From: Rhodospirillaceae bacterium
GTDB taxonomy: Bacteria; Pseudomonadota; Alphaproteobacteria; Rhodospirillales; Rhodospirillaceae
Assembly: GCA_018666155.1 (NCBI GenBank)
Contig: JABJAH010000066.1
Coordinates: forward strand, 20,783 to 84,782
DNA: 64,000 bases
Reading direction: 5' to 3'
Of this stretch, positions 8,572-16,433 are shown in pieces. Position 1 is the first letter of the stretch, and the number at the start of each line of letters is the position of its first letter. The notes below the pieces were generated by a model. It made no database searches, had not been told where the DNA came from, and worked only from the letters and a program-made list of their open reading frames with translations. Made by a program: the position numbers and the translations under genes.

Positions 8572-10077
8572 ATGACCCGCGTATGTATGAATTTCATTCG
8601 GATTTCGATTTACCTCTGTCTCCTAGCATCAGGGCCAGCCTGGGCGGAGAAGGCGCTAACCCTCGGCATCCAGTTCTTGCCGGCCACACGTGGCAATCCA
8701 CACCAAAACGTCAGCCTGCCAGGCACCTTGCCCCTGCAGGCCATATTCGATTCCCTGACCCGCATCGGTGTTGACGGTGCGGCTGGACCAGCCCTGGCGA
8801 CCGGTTGGGAGGCCGAGGACCGCAACACATGGGTTTTGACCCTGCGCGACGATGTCACGTTTTCCAACGGCGAACCCTTCGATGCGGAAGCTGTAGTCGC
8901 CGCCTTCGACTACCTCCTATCCGATCAGGGCAAAAGTGAAACCATCGGGACTCATTTGGCGCGGGTCGGGGTCGACGGTGCCCAGGTGCGTTCAGAACAC
9001 GTTGTTGAGATCACAACGACAAAACCAAATGCAATTCTCCCGATACACCTGGATTTTGTACGCATTCCCGCACCAGCACACTTTGCCGAATTGGGGCCCG
9101 AAGGCTTCGCCCTTGATCCGGTCGGCTCAGGGCCGTTCAAAGTTGAACGCTGGGAAGACGGGAAAATTGAGTTAGTGATCAACGACAAGGCGTGGCGACA
9201 GCCAAAACTTGATCGAGTAACGCTCATCCAGCTCTCTGATCAGGCATCCCGGCTGCAAGGTCTCCTGTCCGGCACGATCGACGTCGCGTTCAATGTCGCC
9301 GCGGAAGACAAAACCGTCGTCGAAGCCGACGGGGGACGCCTCATTACGTATGCCAATCCCTCTGTTGCATACATCCAGGCCGTTAACACCAAGGACACAC
9401 CCCTAGCCGACGTCAGGGTCCGTCGGGCGTTAAACTACGCGGTCAATAAAGACCTGATCGTTGACGTCATGTACGGCGGCGCGATTGAGCCGGCGGGGCA
9501 AATCGCTCACCCACAGGCCTATGGCTACAACCCCGCCCTCGCCGCCTATTCCTACGATCCCGAGCGCGCCAAAACACTCCTGGCCGAAGCAGGATATGGC
9601 AACGGCTTCAAGATGGTGACCTTAATGGTTGGCGGTGCGTCGAACGACGACCAAGCTCTTCAACAAGTAGCGGCTGATCTTGCTCGGGTCGATGTGGAGA
9701 TGGAGATACAGCGCACCACCTTCGCAAAGTATCTTGAATACATGTACCAAACCGGTTGGCCTGACCCCTACAGCGCCTTCTACATGGTGACCAGCGGTTT
9801 TGACCCGATGCACGGCTATCGCACGCGATCCTGCAAGTGGTCACCGGCCTACTACTGCGACGATGCAATTATGCCGCTGATTGAGAAAGCCGAGAGCGCG
9901 TTTGATCCGGAACAACGACGGCGGCTGGTCGGCGAAGTCCTGGCCTACGAGCGAGACAACCCGCCGGGCATTCTAATGTGGCAAAGCCCGGCGTTTGATG
10001 CAGTCGCGGAGCGGGTGACGAGCTATGACGTTGACGCGGATGTACTCTCGTTTCACACCTTGGATGTGAACGACTAA
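8572..10077 (+). CDS. ABC transporter substrate-binding protein, peptide/nickel type (SBP_bac_5)
   Basis: A 501-residue exported binding protein. ATG at 8572 gives a signal peptide (hydrophobic FIRISIYLCLLASGPAWA, cleavage near AWA-EK); ATG at 8587 is an alternative. Family motifs include DSLTRIGVDG, LRDDVTFSNGEPFDAEAVV, DPVGSGPFKVERW and VRRALNYAVNKD. It should bind oligopeptides or similar solutes in the periplasm, but no permease or ATPase gene lies in the window, so it is an orphan. Its stop shares the tetranucleotide CTAA with the convergent gene at 10074. Confidence 0.88.
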   Translation: MTRVCMNFIRISIYLCLLASGPAWAEKALTLGIQFLPATRGNPHQNVSLPGTLPLQAIFDSLTRIGVDGAAGPALATGWEAEDRNTWVLTLRDDVTFSNGEPFDAEAVVAAFDYLLSDQGKSETIGTHLARVGVDGAQVRSEHVVEITTTKPNAILPIHLDFVRIPAPAHFAELGPEGFALDPVGSGPFKVERWEDGKIELVINDKAWRQPKLDRVTLIQLSDQASRLQGLLSGTIDVAFNVAAEDKTVVEADGGRLITYANPSVAYIQAVNTKDTPLADVRVRRALNYAVNKDLIVDVMYGGAIEPAGQIAHPQAYGYNPALAAYSYDPERAKTLLAEAGYGNGFKMVTLMVGGASNDDQALQQVAADLARVDVEMEIQRTTFAKYLEYMYQTGWPDPYSAFYMVTSGFDPMHGYRTRSCKWSPAYYCDDAIMPLIEKAESAFDPEQRRRLVGEVLAYERDNPPGILMWQSPAFDAVAERVTSYDVDADVLSFHTLDVND

Positions 10078-10853
10078 GGCGCGGCGATTCCCCAGTCCTT
10101 CGCCCAACCTAGCCCTGCTTGGGTTCCACCACGCGGATTGTATTCTGCTCCCACCCAGCCGACGTAACCATGGGCATCTAACAGATCGAATATGTAAGGC
10201 CAATTCAGTTCGCCGGTGCGATCGGGTTCGTTTCGCCCCGGCACACCTGCAATTTGAATATGAGCGATTTTATCAAGGTGACTGTCTAAGAAGTCAGTGA
10301 TCCCGCCCTGGGCACGCTGAGCGTGAAAGATGTCATACAGAATTTTGAGATTCTTAGCGCCAACGTCCTCAAGCACTTGAAGTGCATCATCGGGACGGAA
10401 TAAAAAATAACCATCCATAACAATCGGCTCGATAACGATGTCGATCTCTATCTCACGCGCAAGGTCCGTGGCCACAGCTAGGTTGCCAATATAAACAGCG
10501 AGCGCTTCGTCCCATTTATCCTCAGGTACGATACCGGCAAGCACATGAAGACGTTTGCATTCAAGCAAGTCTGCGTAGTTGAGGGCGACCTCTATGGAGT
10601 CTCGGAACTCCTGCTGGCGACCGGGCAAGGCGGCGAGGCCTCGTTCACCTGCTGCGTAGTCTCCGGGCGGCGCATTAAACAGCGTCATGCTAACGCCCGC
10701 CATCGCGGCAGCGTCCCCCACTTTCTCTGCCGGTTCAGCATAGGGGAACAAACACTCCACCCCTTTGAATCCACAGGCAGACGCGGCGGCAAATCGTTCT
10801 AGGAACGGGACTTCTGTAAAAAGGTGCGAAACGTTGGCGGAAAAACGCGGCAT
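10074..10853 (-). CDS. hyi: Hydroxypyruvate isomerase-like TIM-barrel protein (Hyi/OtnI family)
   Basis: A 259-residue xylose-isomerase-like TIM barrel. Motifs match Hyi: FKGVECLFPYAEPA, TLFNAPPGDYAAGERGLAALPGR, IEPIVMDGYFLFRPDDAL, KILYDIFHAQ, HIQIAGVPGRNEPDRTGELN and VGAEYNPRG. Acidic metal ligands (Glu and Asp in IEPI and LYDIFH) are present. Hyi interconverts hydroxypyruvate and tartronate semialdehyde; OtnI acts on 2-oxotetronates, and the two cannot be separated here. The gene starts 9 bases after the ELM1 gene, so they share a transcript. Confidence 0.82.
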   Translation of the reverse strand: MPRFSANVSHLFTEVPFLERFAAASACGFKGVECLFPYAEPAEKVGDAAAMAGVSMTLFNAPPGDYAAGERGLAALPGRQQEFRDSIEVALNYADLLECKRLHVLAGIVPEDKWDEALAVYIGNLAVATDLAREIEIDIVIEPIVMDGYFLFRPDDALQVLEDVGAKNLKILYDIFHAQRAQGGITDFLDSHLDKIAHIQIAGVPGRNEPDRTGELNWPYIFDLLDAHGYVGWVGAEYNPRGGTQAGLGWAKDWGIAAP

Positions 10854-10862
10854 AGAGTCAGA

Positions 10863-11888
10863 TTATCCTTGGGCGGGCTCACCGATTTCTTTAGCAGGTT
10901 CACCTGCTACGACACGGCGTACGGCGGCGGCGATATCCTCGGCGGGATTGAGAGGCGGGTGAGACCAATCCTCGAAGGTCTCGGCCAGTGGTCTAGCATA
11001 TTCCTGGTCATACAGTCCCTGATGAAAACGCGCGTGCTTGGCGCTGACAGTCTGTGGTTGCGCATAGATGTACACCGGCGTTTCGGTGGCACAGGCTTCG
11101 GCACACATACTCACGGAATCTCCAGTGACGACAATCGCATCGGCCAGCGCAAGAAACCCGCGGTAGGGGTTCTCCCCGTCGTGGCCCCACTGAAAGACCA
11201 CACGTGGTTCAGGGATCGATTGCATCAAAGCGGCCTCGGCCTTTTTCCCTGTGCGCCGTGATGTCGTGAGAAGCACACTACCGCCGGTCGAGCTCGCCAG
11301 CGCCGCAACTTGAGAACCAAGGTCAAAAGCATCAACCTGGGAGAACGCACGCCGTCGCGTAGCCCCGCCGACGATGACAGCGATGTGCGGACGAGGCAAA
11401 GTGTCGTAGCGGCCCTTCCATCGCTCGGCCTCTGCCGCAAGCAGATCAGGTGTGATTAGGCTCGGCGCGCCGGTGATGGAGATCACGTTTGGCCAATCCG
11501 AAACACGTGTATTGGCGTCATGCGCGGGCACAGCAATGACATCGAAATCTTTGGCACCCGCATGGCCCGGGAACATGATCTGAACCAGTTTGGTTTTTCC
11601 CTGAGACTGCCGCTTGATCCAGCGTGCGACAGGCGCTGAGCGCCGTCCTGCCGCTATCACCACATCGGGCCAGGGCCCTGAAAGAGCGCCCCGGCTCTCA
11701 TCGGCAACACCGGCGAGGCTCGCTCCGCGAAGAAGGTTTGGCAGCCGGGCCAGCGTCGAATAGCGAATCGCCTTCTCCTCAACCGGCCATCCCAATGCCT
11801 GTGCGACACCGAAAACCTGCGTGTTATTGCCAGGCCGGTCATCGGTGAGCGCCCATACGGTGGCGGAAGTCTGGGGGGAGTCGGTCAT
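10863..11888 (-). CDS. ELM1-family (mitochondrial fission ELM1-like, DUF1022) protein
   Basis: A 341-residue protein with the ELM1 signature opening TVWALTDDRPGNNTQVFGVAQALG and later PDVVIAAGRRSAPVARWI, HIAVIVGGATRRRAFS and IVVTGDSVSMCAEACATETPVYI. The fold resembles glycosyltransferase-B enzymes. The bacterial function is not established. ATG at 11888 is preferred over an upstream start because the family N-terminus begins just after it. It is the upstream partner of the Hyi-like gene on the minus strand. Confidence 0.85.
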   Translation of the reverse strand: MTDSPQTSATVWALTDDRPGNNTQVFGVAQALGWPVEEKAIRYSTLARLPNLLRGASLAGVADESRGALSGPWPDVVIAAGRRSAPVARWIKRQSQGKTKLVQIMFPGHAGAKDFDVIAVPAHDANTRVSDWPNVISITGAPSLITPDLLAAEAERWKGRYDTLPRPHIAVIVGGATRRRAFSQVDAFDLGSQVAALASSTGGSVLLTTSRRTGKKAEAALMQSIPEPRVVFQWGHDGENPYRGFLALADAIVVTGDSVSMCAEACATETPVYIYAQPQTVSAKHARFHQGLYDQEYARPLAETFEDWSHPPLNPAEDIAAAVRRVVAGEPAKEIGEPAQG

Positions 11889-11998
11889 ACTATGGGCACG
11901 GGAAAAGCGGTTCGTCCGAAGGCGTTGAGAGATGGCGCACAACTCAGTAAACAGGGGGAACAGCAATCCGTAAAGCCAGCCGAAAGACTTTCATCCCG

Positions 11999-12685
11999 AT
12001 GACCTCACGTACCCCGCGCCAACAGGCCGCAGCCCGCACCATCGCCAACATCTTGCTTGAAACCAAGGCGGTCAATTTCCGGCCAGAAGAGCCCTATACG
12101 CTGACGGCTGGCTGGGCGAGCCCGGTGTACATCGACTGCCGCTGGCTGATTTCCTTTCCGCGTGCCCGCCGGACGATCACCCTTCTGGCCCGCGAGGAGA
12201 TCGAGCAAACCATCGGCTATGAACATCTCGACGCAGTTGCCGGTGGTGAGACCGCAGGCATTCCTTACGCGGCGTGGATTTCCGACGCCTTGATGCTGCC
12301 GATGCAATATGTCCGCAAGAAGCCAAAGGGCTTTGGCCGCATGGCACAGATCGAAGGCAACTTAGAAGAAGGCTCCAACGTGTTGCTGGTTGAAGACCTG
12401 GCAACCGACGGCGGTAGCAAATTGGCCTTCGTCAAAGCGCTGCGTGACGCCGGTGCGAAATGCAGTCACACCTTCGTGGTGTTCTTTTACGATGCGTTTC
12501 CTGGCGCCCTCGACAGCTTGGACAAAGAAGGCGTGTCCCTGCTCTACCTCTGCACCTGGGCCGACGTGATTGAGGCGGCTGAAGAGGGCGGATACTTCGA
12601 TGCCGATAAGATCAGCGGTGTCCGCGATTTCCTCAAAGATCCCATCGGCTGGTCTCAGGCCCATGGCGGACGCGGCGCCGACTAA
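11999..12685 (+). CDS. pyrE: Orotate phosphoribosyltransferase
   Basis: A 228-residue OPRTase for the fifth step of UMP synthesis, joining orotate and PRPP. The PRPP-binding segment is VLLVEDLATDGGSKL, and the substrate loop includes MQYVRKKPKGFGR. Other motifs are SPVYIDCRWLISFPRAR and VAGGETAGIPYA, matching the alphaproteobacterial type. Cytoplasmic. Divergent from the ELM1/Hyi operon; the 45-base gap to the next plus-strand gene suggests co-transcription with it. Confidence 0.93.
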   Translation: MTSRTPRQQAAARTIANILLETKAVNFRPEEPYTLTAGWASPVYIDCRWLISFPRARRTITLLAREEIEQTIGYEHLDAVAGGETAGIPYAAWISDALMLPMQYVRKKPKGFGRMAQIEGNLEEGSNVLLVEDLATDGGSKLAFVKALRDAGAKCSHTFVVFFYDAFPGALDSLDKEGVSLLYLCTWADVIEAAEEGGYFDADKISGVRDFLKDPIGWSQAHGGRGAD

Positions 12686-12730
12686 ACGCAACTGACGGGG
12701 CATGGAGTCGCCTCTCACATAGGAGACCGC

Positions 12731-14452
12731 ATGTCAGAGTTCGTTCCACCGCAAGCACCGACCCTGGGATGGGCGAGCGACATCGCCGCAGAAATGCTTC
12801 GGCGCAGCGGCCTCAAATACATCAGCCTGGTGCCGGGAGCGAGCTATCGCGGCCTGCATGATTCCATCGTCAACTACCTCGGCAATACAGATCCAGAAAT
12901 GGTGTTGTGCCTGACCGAGCAGGCAGCGGTCGGCATCGCTCACGGTTACGCAAAAGTGACCGGCAAACCGATGGGCGTCGCTCTGCACGCCAACATCGGC
13001 GTGATGCATGCGGCGATTAACATCTTCGACGCCTACGCCGACCGCATGCCGATGGTTATTATGGGCGCGACAGGCCCGGTGGATGCAGCAAAGCGCAGAC
13101 CCTGGATCGATTGGATTCATACGGCCGCAGATCAAGCGGCTATGGTGCGCGACTACCTCAAGTGGGACGACCAGCCCGGCTCAGCTGAAGCCATTGCAGA
13201 GTCCGTATTGCGGGCGACGCTGATGGCATCAACCGCGCCGATGGGCCCGACCTACGTGTGTCTGGATGCCGCCCTTCAAGAAGAGCCGCTCGACGAACCC
13301 GTGGCCCTGCCTGATCCGAAGCATTTTCCCGTCGGGGCCCCACCCGGCCCCGATGCAGAGGGCTTGGCCAGTGCGACAGAAGCTCTCAAGGGTGCGAAAA
13401 AGGTCGTTATTCTGGCCGGGCGGGTATCCCGCGATGAGGCGGATTGGGCGGGGCGCGTTCAATTGGCAGAAGGCCTGAATGCCAAGGTCTATACCGCACT
13501 GAAACTGGCAGCCTCTTTCCCAAATTCCCACCCCCTACACGAGAGTGTTCTGCCCCTGTTTCAGAGCAAGGATGATCTGTCGGCTTTGTGCGATGGCGAT
13601 GTGGTGCTGAGCTTGGACTGGCTCGATGTCAAAGCGCTGTTGGATACGGCCGGCCGTGCCGACGACGACTCTCTTACGGTTATTCATGCCTCGCTGGATC
13701 GGTACGCCCACACTGGCGCGGTGATGGATTACCTCGGATTGCCACGCACCGACATCATGCTGTTGGCCGACCCGGACACAACAACCCGCGCGCTAATCAA
13801 AGCGCTGGACTTAACAACAACGCCGGCCACCGTTGTGGCTAAGCCAGGCGTTGTCGCCCCCCCTGACACGCCGACAATCTCAATGGCCCATCTCGCCGAG
13901 GCGACAACACGCGCGCTGAAGGATCACAAGGCCTGCTACGCCTGTCTGCCTTTCGGCTGGCCTGCCGCAGCGTCGCCCTTCGATCATCCGCTGGATTACC
14001 TGGGGGCCGATGCTGGCGGCGTGATTGGTGCTGGACCGTCCTTCGCGATTGGCGCCGCCCTGGCGATGCAGGACACAGACCCGGACAGACTTGTTGTCTG
14101 CGCAACCGGCGATGGCGATCTCTTGTCGGGTATGGCGAGCCTGTGGACCGCGGCGCAGAGGGGCTTACCGATATTGGCGGTGATCAACAACAACCGATCG
14201 TTTTATAACGACGAGCGGCACCAAGACCGCGTGGCTCAAGCCCGCGGACGGCCCCGCGAGAATAAGTGGGTCGGACAACGTCTCGATGATCCGCCGCCTG
14301 ATCTATGTGGGCTGGCTAAGGCTCAAGGCTGGGCCGCTGTGGGTCCGGTGGCGTTGCCGGAAGACCTGCCAGCCGCGTTCGACCGGGCGATGGCGTCAAT
14401 CGCGAGAGGTCGTCCAACGCTGATTGACGTGTTGGTTGATCCCGGCGCGTGA
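12731..14452 (+). CDS. Thiamine diphosphate-dependent enzyme (acetolactate synthase / benzoylformate decarboxylase-like)
   Basis: A 573-residue three-domain ThDP enzyme. The N-terminal pyrimidine-binding domain has the catalytic glutamate Glu63 in CLTEQAAVGIAHGYA. The C-terminal pyrophosphate-binding motif starts near residue 460 (GDGDLLSGMASLW) and ends with the metal-binding pair VINNNRSFYND. The family includes acetolactate synthase, benzoylformate decarboxylase and glyoxylate carboligase; the active-site loop VGQRLDDPPPDL does not let me choose. The RBS AGGAGA precedes ATG at 12731. Proximity to the Hyi-like gene invites a link to glyoxylate metabolism, but this is inference. Confidence 0.85.
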   Translation: MSEFVPPQAPTLGWASDIAAEMLRRSGLKYISLVPGASYRGLHDSIVNYLGNTDPEMVLCLTEQAAVGIAHGYAKVTGKPMGVALHANIGVMHAAINIFDAYADRMPMVIMGATGPVDAAKRRPWIDWIHTAADQAAMVRDYLKWDDQPGSAEAIAESVLRATLMASTAPMGPTYVCLDAALQEEPLDEPVALPDPKHFPVGAPPGPDAEGLASATEALKGAKKVVILAGRVSRDEADWAGRVQLAEGLNAKVYTALKLAASFPNSHPLHESVLPLFQSKDDLSALCDGDVVLSLDWLDVKALLDTAGRADDDSLTVIHASLDRYAHTGAVMDYLGLPRTDIMLLADPDTTTRALIKALDLTTTPATVVAKPGVVAPPDTPTISMAHLAEATTRALKDHKACYACLPFGWPAAASPFDHPLDYLGADAGGVIGAGPSFAIGAALAMQDTDPDRLVVCATGDGDLLSGMASLWTAAQRGLPILAVINNNRSFYNDERHQDRVAQARGRPRENKWVGQRLDDPPPDLCGLAKAQGWAAVGPVALPEDLPAAFDRAMASIARGRPTLIDVLVDPGA

Positions 14453-14469
14453 CAGCAAAATCTGGACAC

Positions 14470-14503
14470 AAAAAAACCAACAGGCCTAAACGCTCTGCTG
14501 GTT
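14470..14503 (-). terminator. Rho-independent terminator of the cold-shock gene
   Basis: Read on the minus strand, a 9-bp stem (AACCAGCAG / CTGTTGGTT, with one G-U pair) and an 11-base loop are followed by a run of seven T. It lies about 70 bases past the csp stop and also between that gene and the convergent ThDP gene stop. Confidence 0.75.
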
Positions 14504-14526
14504 AATCTGTACCCCTTAAGAGAACG

Positions 14527-14551
14527 CCGCGCCCACACAAGGAGGACGCGG
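14527..14551 (-). terminator. Additional GC-rich hairpin 3' of the cold-shock gene
   Basis: An 8-bp stem (CCGCGTCC / GGGCGCGG on the minus strand, one G-T pair) with a 9-base loop. No T-run follows at once. It may stabilise the csp transcript end or form a weak first terminator. Confidence 0.35.
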
Positions 14552-14573
14552 TGTACTCAACTGAGATCGCCGA

Positions 14574-14780
14574 TTATTCGACGACCAAGTTTTCGGCAGA
14601 GGTCTTGCCGTTTTGGCCTTGCACGAGTTCGAATTGAACTTTTTGGCCTTCATTAAGGCCGGACAATCCAGCGCGCTCAACAGCTGAGATATGGACAAAG
14701 GCGTCCTTCGAGCCGTCGTCGGGTTCAACAAACCCGTAGCCCTTGGTCGCATTGAACCACTTTACGGTTCCGCTCGGCAT
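14574..14780 (-). CDS. Cold-shock protein (CspA family)
   Basis: A 68-residue cold-shock domain with RNP1 (KGYGFVEP) and RNP2 (DAFVHISAV). It begins MPSGTVKWFNATKGYGF. Binds single-stranded nucleic acid as an RNA chaperone. ATG at 14780 has a GGAGAAAAG site upstream on the minus strand. A hairpin lies in the 5' leader at 14809-14835 and a strong terminator follows at 14470-14503, making this a single-gene transcript. Confidence 0.95.
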   Translation of the reverse strand: MPSGTVKWFNATKGYGFVEPDDGSKDAFVHISAVERAGLSGLNEGQKVQFELVQGQNGKTSAENLVVE

Positions 14781-14808
14781 AGTCTTTTCTCCAGTAGTAC
14801 ACATATAG

Positions 14809-14835
14809 GGCCTCTCCCACAGCGGGCATGAGGCC
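14809..14835 (-). promoter_or_regulatory. Possible 5' leader hairpin of the cold-shock gene
   Basis: Inverted repeat GGCCTC / GAGGCC with a 15-base spacer, about 30 bases upstream of the csp ATG and just 5' of its ribosome-binding site. Many csp genes have structured leaders that change with temperature; the link here is inference. Confidence 0.3.
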
Positions 14836-15010
14836 TTTAAAAACGACCACACTGTTTGGAGTGATTTAGGCGAGCAATAAGGTATTAAACGCAAAAATAA
14901 CGCAAAGCAGCGCGAATCGTATCATTCCTCGTACCCAAGAAGCCTTGGCAAGTCAACTGGCTGAGACCAATTCCGCCCAAATACACAAAGTATTGAAAAT
15001 GCGCGGAACC

Positions 15011-15105
15011 AGCCCATGCACCAGTGGTTCGCGGCATCGAGCCTATGCACGTGTGATCGGTGGAACGAGGCCATGCGCGACAAAAATACAAACGAGCCCA
15101 TGCAC
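15011..15105. repeat. Four degenerate short repeats at 27-29 bp spacing
   Basis: The 11-base element AGCCCATGCAC recurs at 15011, 15040 (AGCCTATGCAC), 15068 (AGGCCATGCGC) and 15095 (AGCCCATGCAC). Spacings are 29, 28 and 27 bases. Each of the last three is preceded by CG. The first core lies in the loop of an inverted repeat (GAACCA 15006-15011 / TGGTTC 15025-15030). The spacing is not in codon phase, so this is not coding. Intervening bases differ. It may be an array of protein-binding sites or a decayed minisatellite; function unknown. Confidence 0.55.
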
Positions 15106-15168
15106 CGCGGAAAATGGCGCGAAGCAATGTTGTGTGGAGGTGTTTACTGCAGTCTGCCCGGAATATTA

Positions 15169-15197
15169 TTGTAATTAACAATTTTTATTGTTATCAT
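15169..15197 (+). promoter_or_regulatory. Promoter with a palindromic operator in its spacer
   Basis: A -35-like TTGTAA (15169-15174) and -10-like TATCAT (15192-15197) are 17 bases apart. The spacer is almost filled by an interrupted palindrome TAACAAT-TTTT-ATTGTTA (15176-15193) which overlaps both. This is the layout of a repressor-controlled promoter. It lies 33 bases upstream of the small gene at 15231 and could also drive the cupin gene. No adjacent regulator gene is seen. Confidence 0.5.
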
Positions 15198-15230
15198 GTG
15201 TCTCCCGAAAAAGTCAGGAGGAGAACGGCA

Positions 15231-15452
15231 TGCCCCAGAACCCACCACCTTCTCAACCAATTTTGAACGATGGCAAATTCCCTGATCGACGGGCACCACC
15301 GTCCCGGCTCAAGGATCACGGGATCCAGCGCAGCACGGCCCCATCCGTGGCCCAACGCCTGCTGCTGGCCAGCCGGGTGCGAGAAGCGTTGGATGAGGGG
15401 CTGTCAAAGTGGGACAGAAGCCACAGCACGAAACCACCCACCTCTTTGTAAT
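15231..15452 (+). CDS. Small proline-rich, basic hypothetical protein (73 residues)
   Basis: ATG at 15231 follows a strong AGGAGG-type site (GTCAGGAGGAGAACGGC region). The product begins MPQNPPPSQPILNDGKF, is rich in Pro, Arg and Ser, and includes a helical stretch VAQRLLLASRVREALDEG. No signal peptide or known domain. The strong ribosome-binding site and nearby promoter support its being real; the composition is unlike a typical conserved enzyme. It precedes the cupin gene by about 70 bases. Confidence 0.5.
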
Positions 15453-15523
15453 TTGGCGCAGACACGGTCGGCCAAAGCATTTCGTGCTAAATATGCAGCT
15501 GGACTCTCAGGGGGAGAAAAGCA

Positions 15524-16375
15524 GTGGCGCGGCCGTGGATCGAATTTCTTTATGCGCAGCAACTGCCGTGGACCGAAGGGTTGTATGGCGGTGCCCGTGA
15601 CGATGTTCAGTCTAAAACCCTGAGCATTGATGACAGCGCCGGTGATTCCAGCGTCCTGATCAAATACCCGGCGGGATGGCAGCGGGCAGACGCAGAAGCC
15701 CTCACCGCAGAAGAAGAATTTTACATCCTCGACGGCGATCTGGAGATCAACGGACAGACCTACACGCGGGATTGCTACGGCTGTTTTCCGGCGGGCTATA
15801 TGCGAAACCAAGCGCGCTCAAAAACCGGCTGTGTCGCCCTGACCTTTTTTGACTCAGAACCGAACGTGTCCGACGACCTTTCGAACACGTTTGAGGAACA
15901 AGACCTGGTCCCCTTCATCAACACCCTCAACATGAAATGGGATGCGTCCACCGCCGACCCCTCGTTGGAGTGGATGGGTAACCGCCGCAAGGTTTTGAAG
16001 TGGGACCATGAGTACGATCAGAAAGGCACGTTCCTATTTGCAACGTCACCGCATATCTATCCGGAGAACTGGGCCTGCCCGACCTTGACCCATCCCTGTG
16101 TCGAGGAATCCTTCATCCTTGCGGGCGAACTGACCGGCCCTTTCGGAAAGATGGAAAAGGGGGCCTATTTCTGGCGGCCCGAAGAAAAACCCCACGGCCC
16201 CTTCGGCACGCGGGAGGGCGGCTTCGCGCTCATCCGCTTTAAGTACGGCAAACACATCAACGTATGGGGCGACAAAGACGTGCCCTACTCGTTCGACTTT
16301 CCCTATAAGCCAGAACTGCCGCCCGCGCTGTCAGCGTATGGGGATGCCCCCTATGAGGGGACGGAATTGTTTTGA
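15524..16375 (+). CDS. Cupin-domain protein, two cupin-like halves
   Basis: A 283-residue cytoplasmic protein with GTG start after a GGGGAGA site. The N-terminal half has EEEFYILDGDLEINGQTY, the C-terminal half HPCVEESFILAGELTGPFG and HGPFGTREGGFALIRFKYG, each typical of a cupin beta barrel. It looks like a bicupin. Not all canonical metal-binding histidines are evident in the first half. Reaction unknown; it precedes an MmgE/PrpD gene, suggesting a catabolic pathway for a small organic acid or keto compound. Confidence 0.75.
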   Translation: MARPWIEFLYAQQLPWTEGLYGGARDDVQSKTLSIDDSAGDSSVLIKYPAGWQRADAEALTAEEEFYILDGDLEINGQTYTRDCYGCFPAGYMRNQARSKTGCVALTFFDSEPNVSDDLSNTFEEQDLVPFINTLNMKWDASTADPSLEWMGNRRKVLKWDHEYDQKGTFLFATSPHIYPENWACPTLTHPCVEESFILAGELTGPFGKMEKGAYFWRPEEKPHGPFGTREGGFALIRFKYGKHINVWGDKDVPYSFDFPYKPELPPALSAYGDAPYEGTELF

Positions 16376-16433
16376 TCCTCGCTTGCGTCAACCCAGCTAC
16401 GGTACTTAAGCGCGAAATAGAGGAGTCCCTGCC

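Noticed and set aside
15006..15110. CRISPR array
   Set aside because: The repeated core is only 11 bases, degenerate, and there are no cas genes; spacing includes the repeat itself rather than a repeat-spacer pattern.
14885..15181. A 98-codon open frame on the minus strand across the short repeats
   Set aside because: Repeat spacing is out of codon phase, composition is odd, and there is no ribosome-binding site; treated as non-coding.
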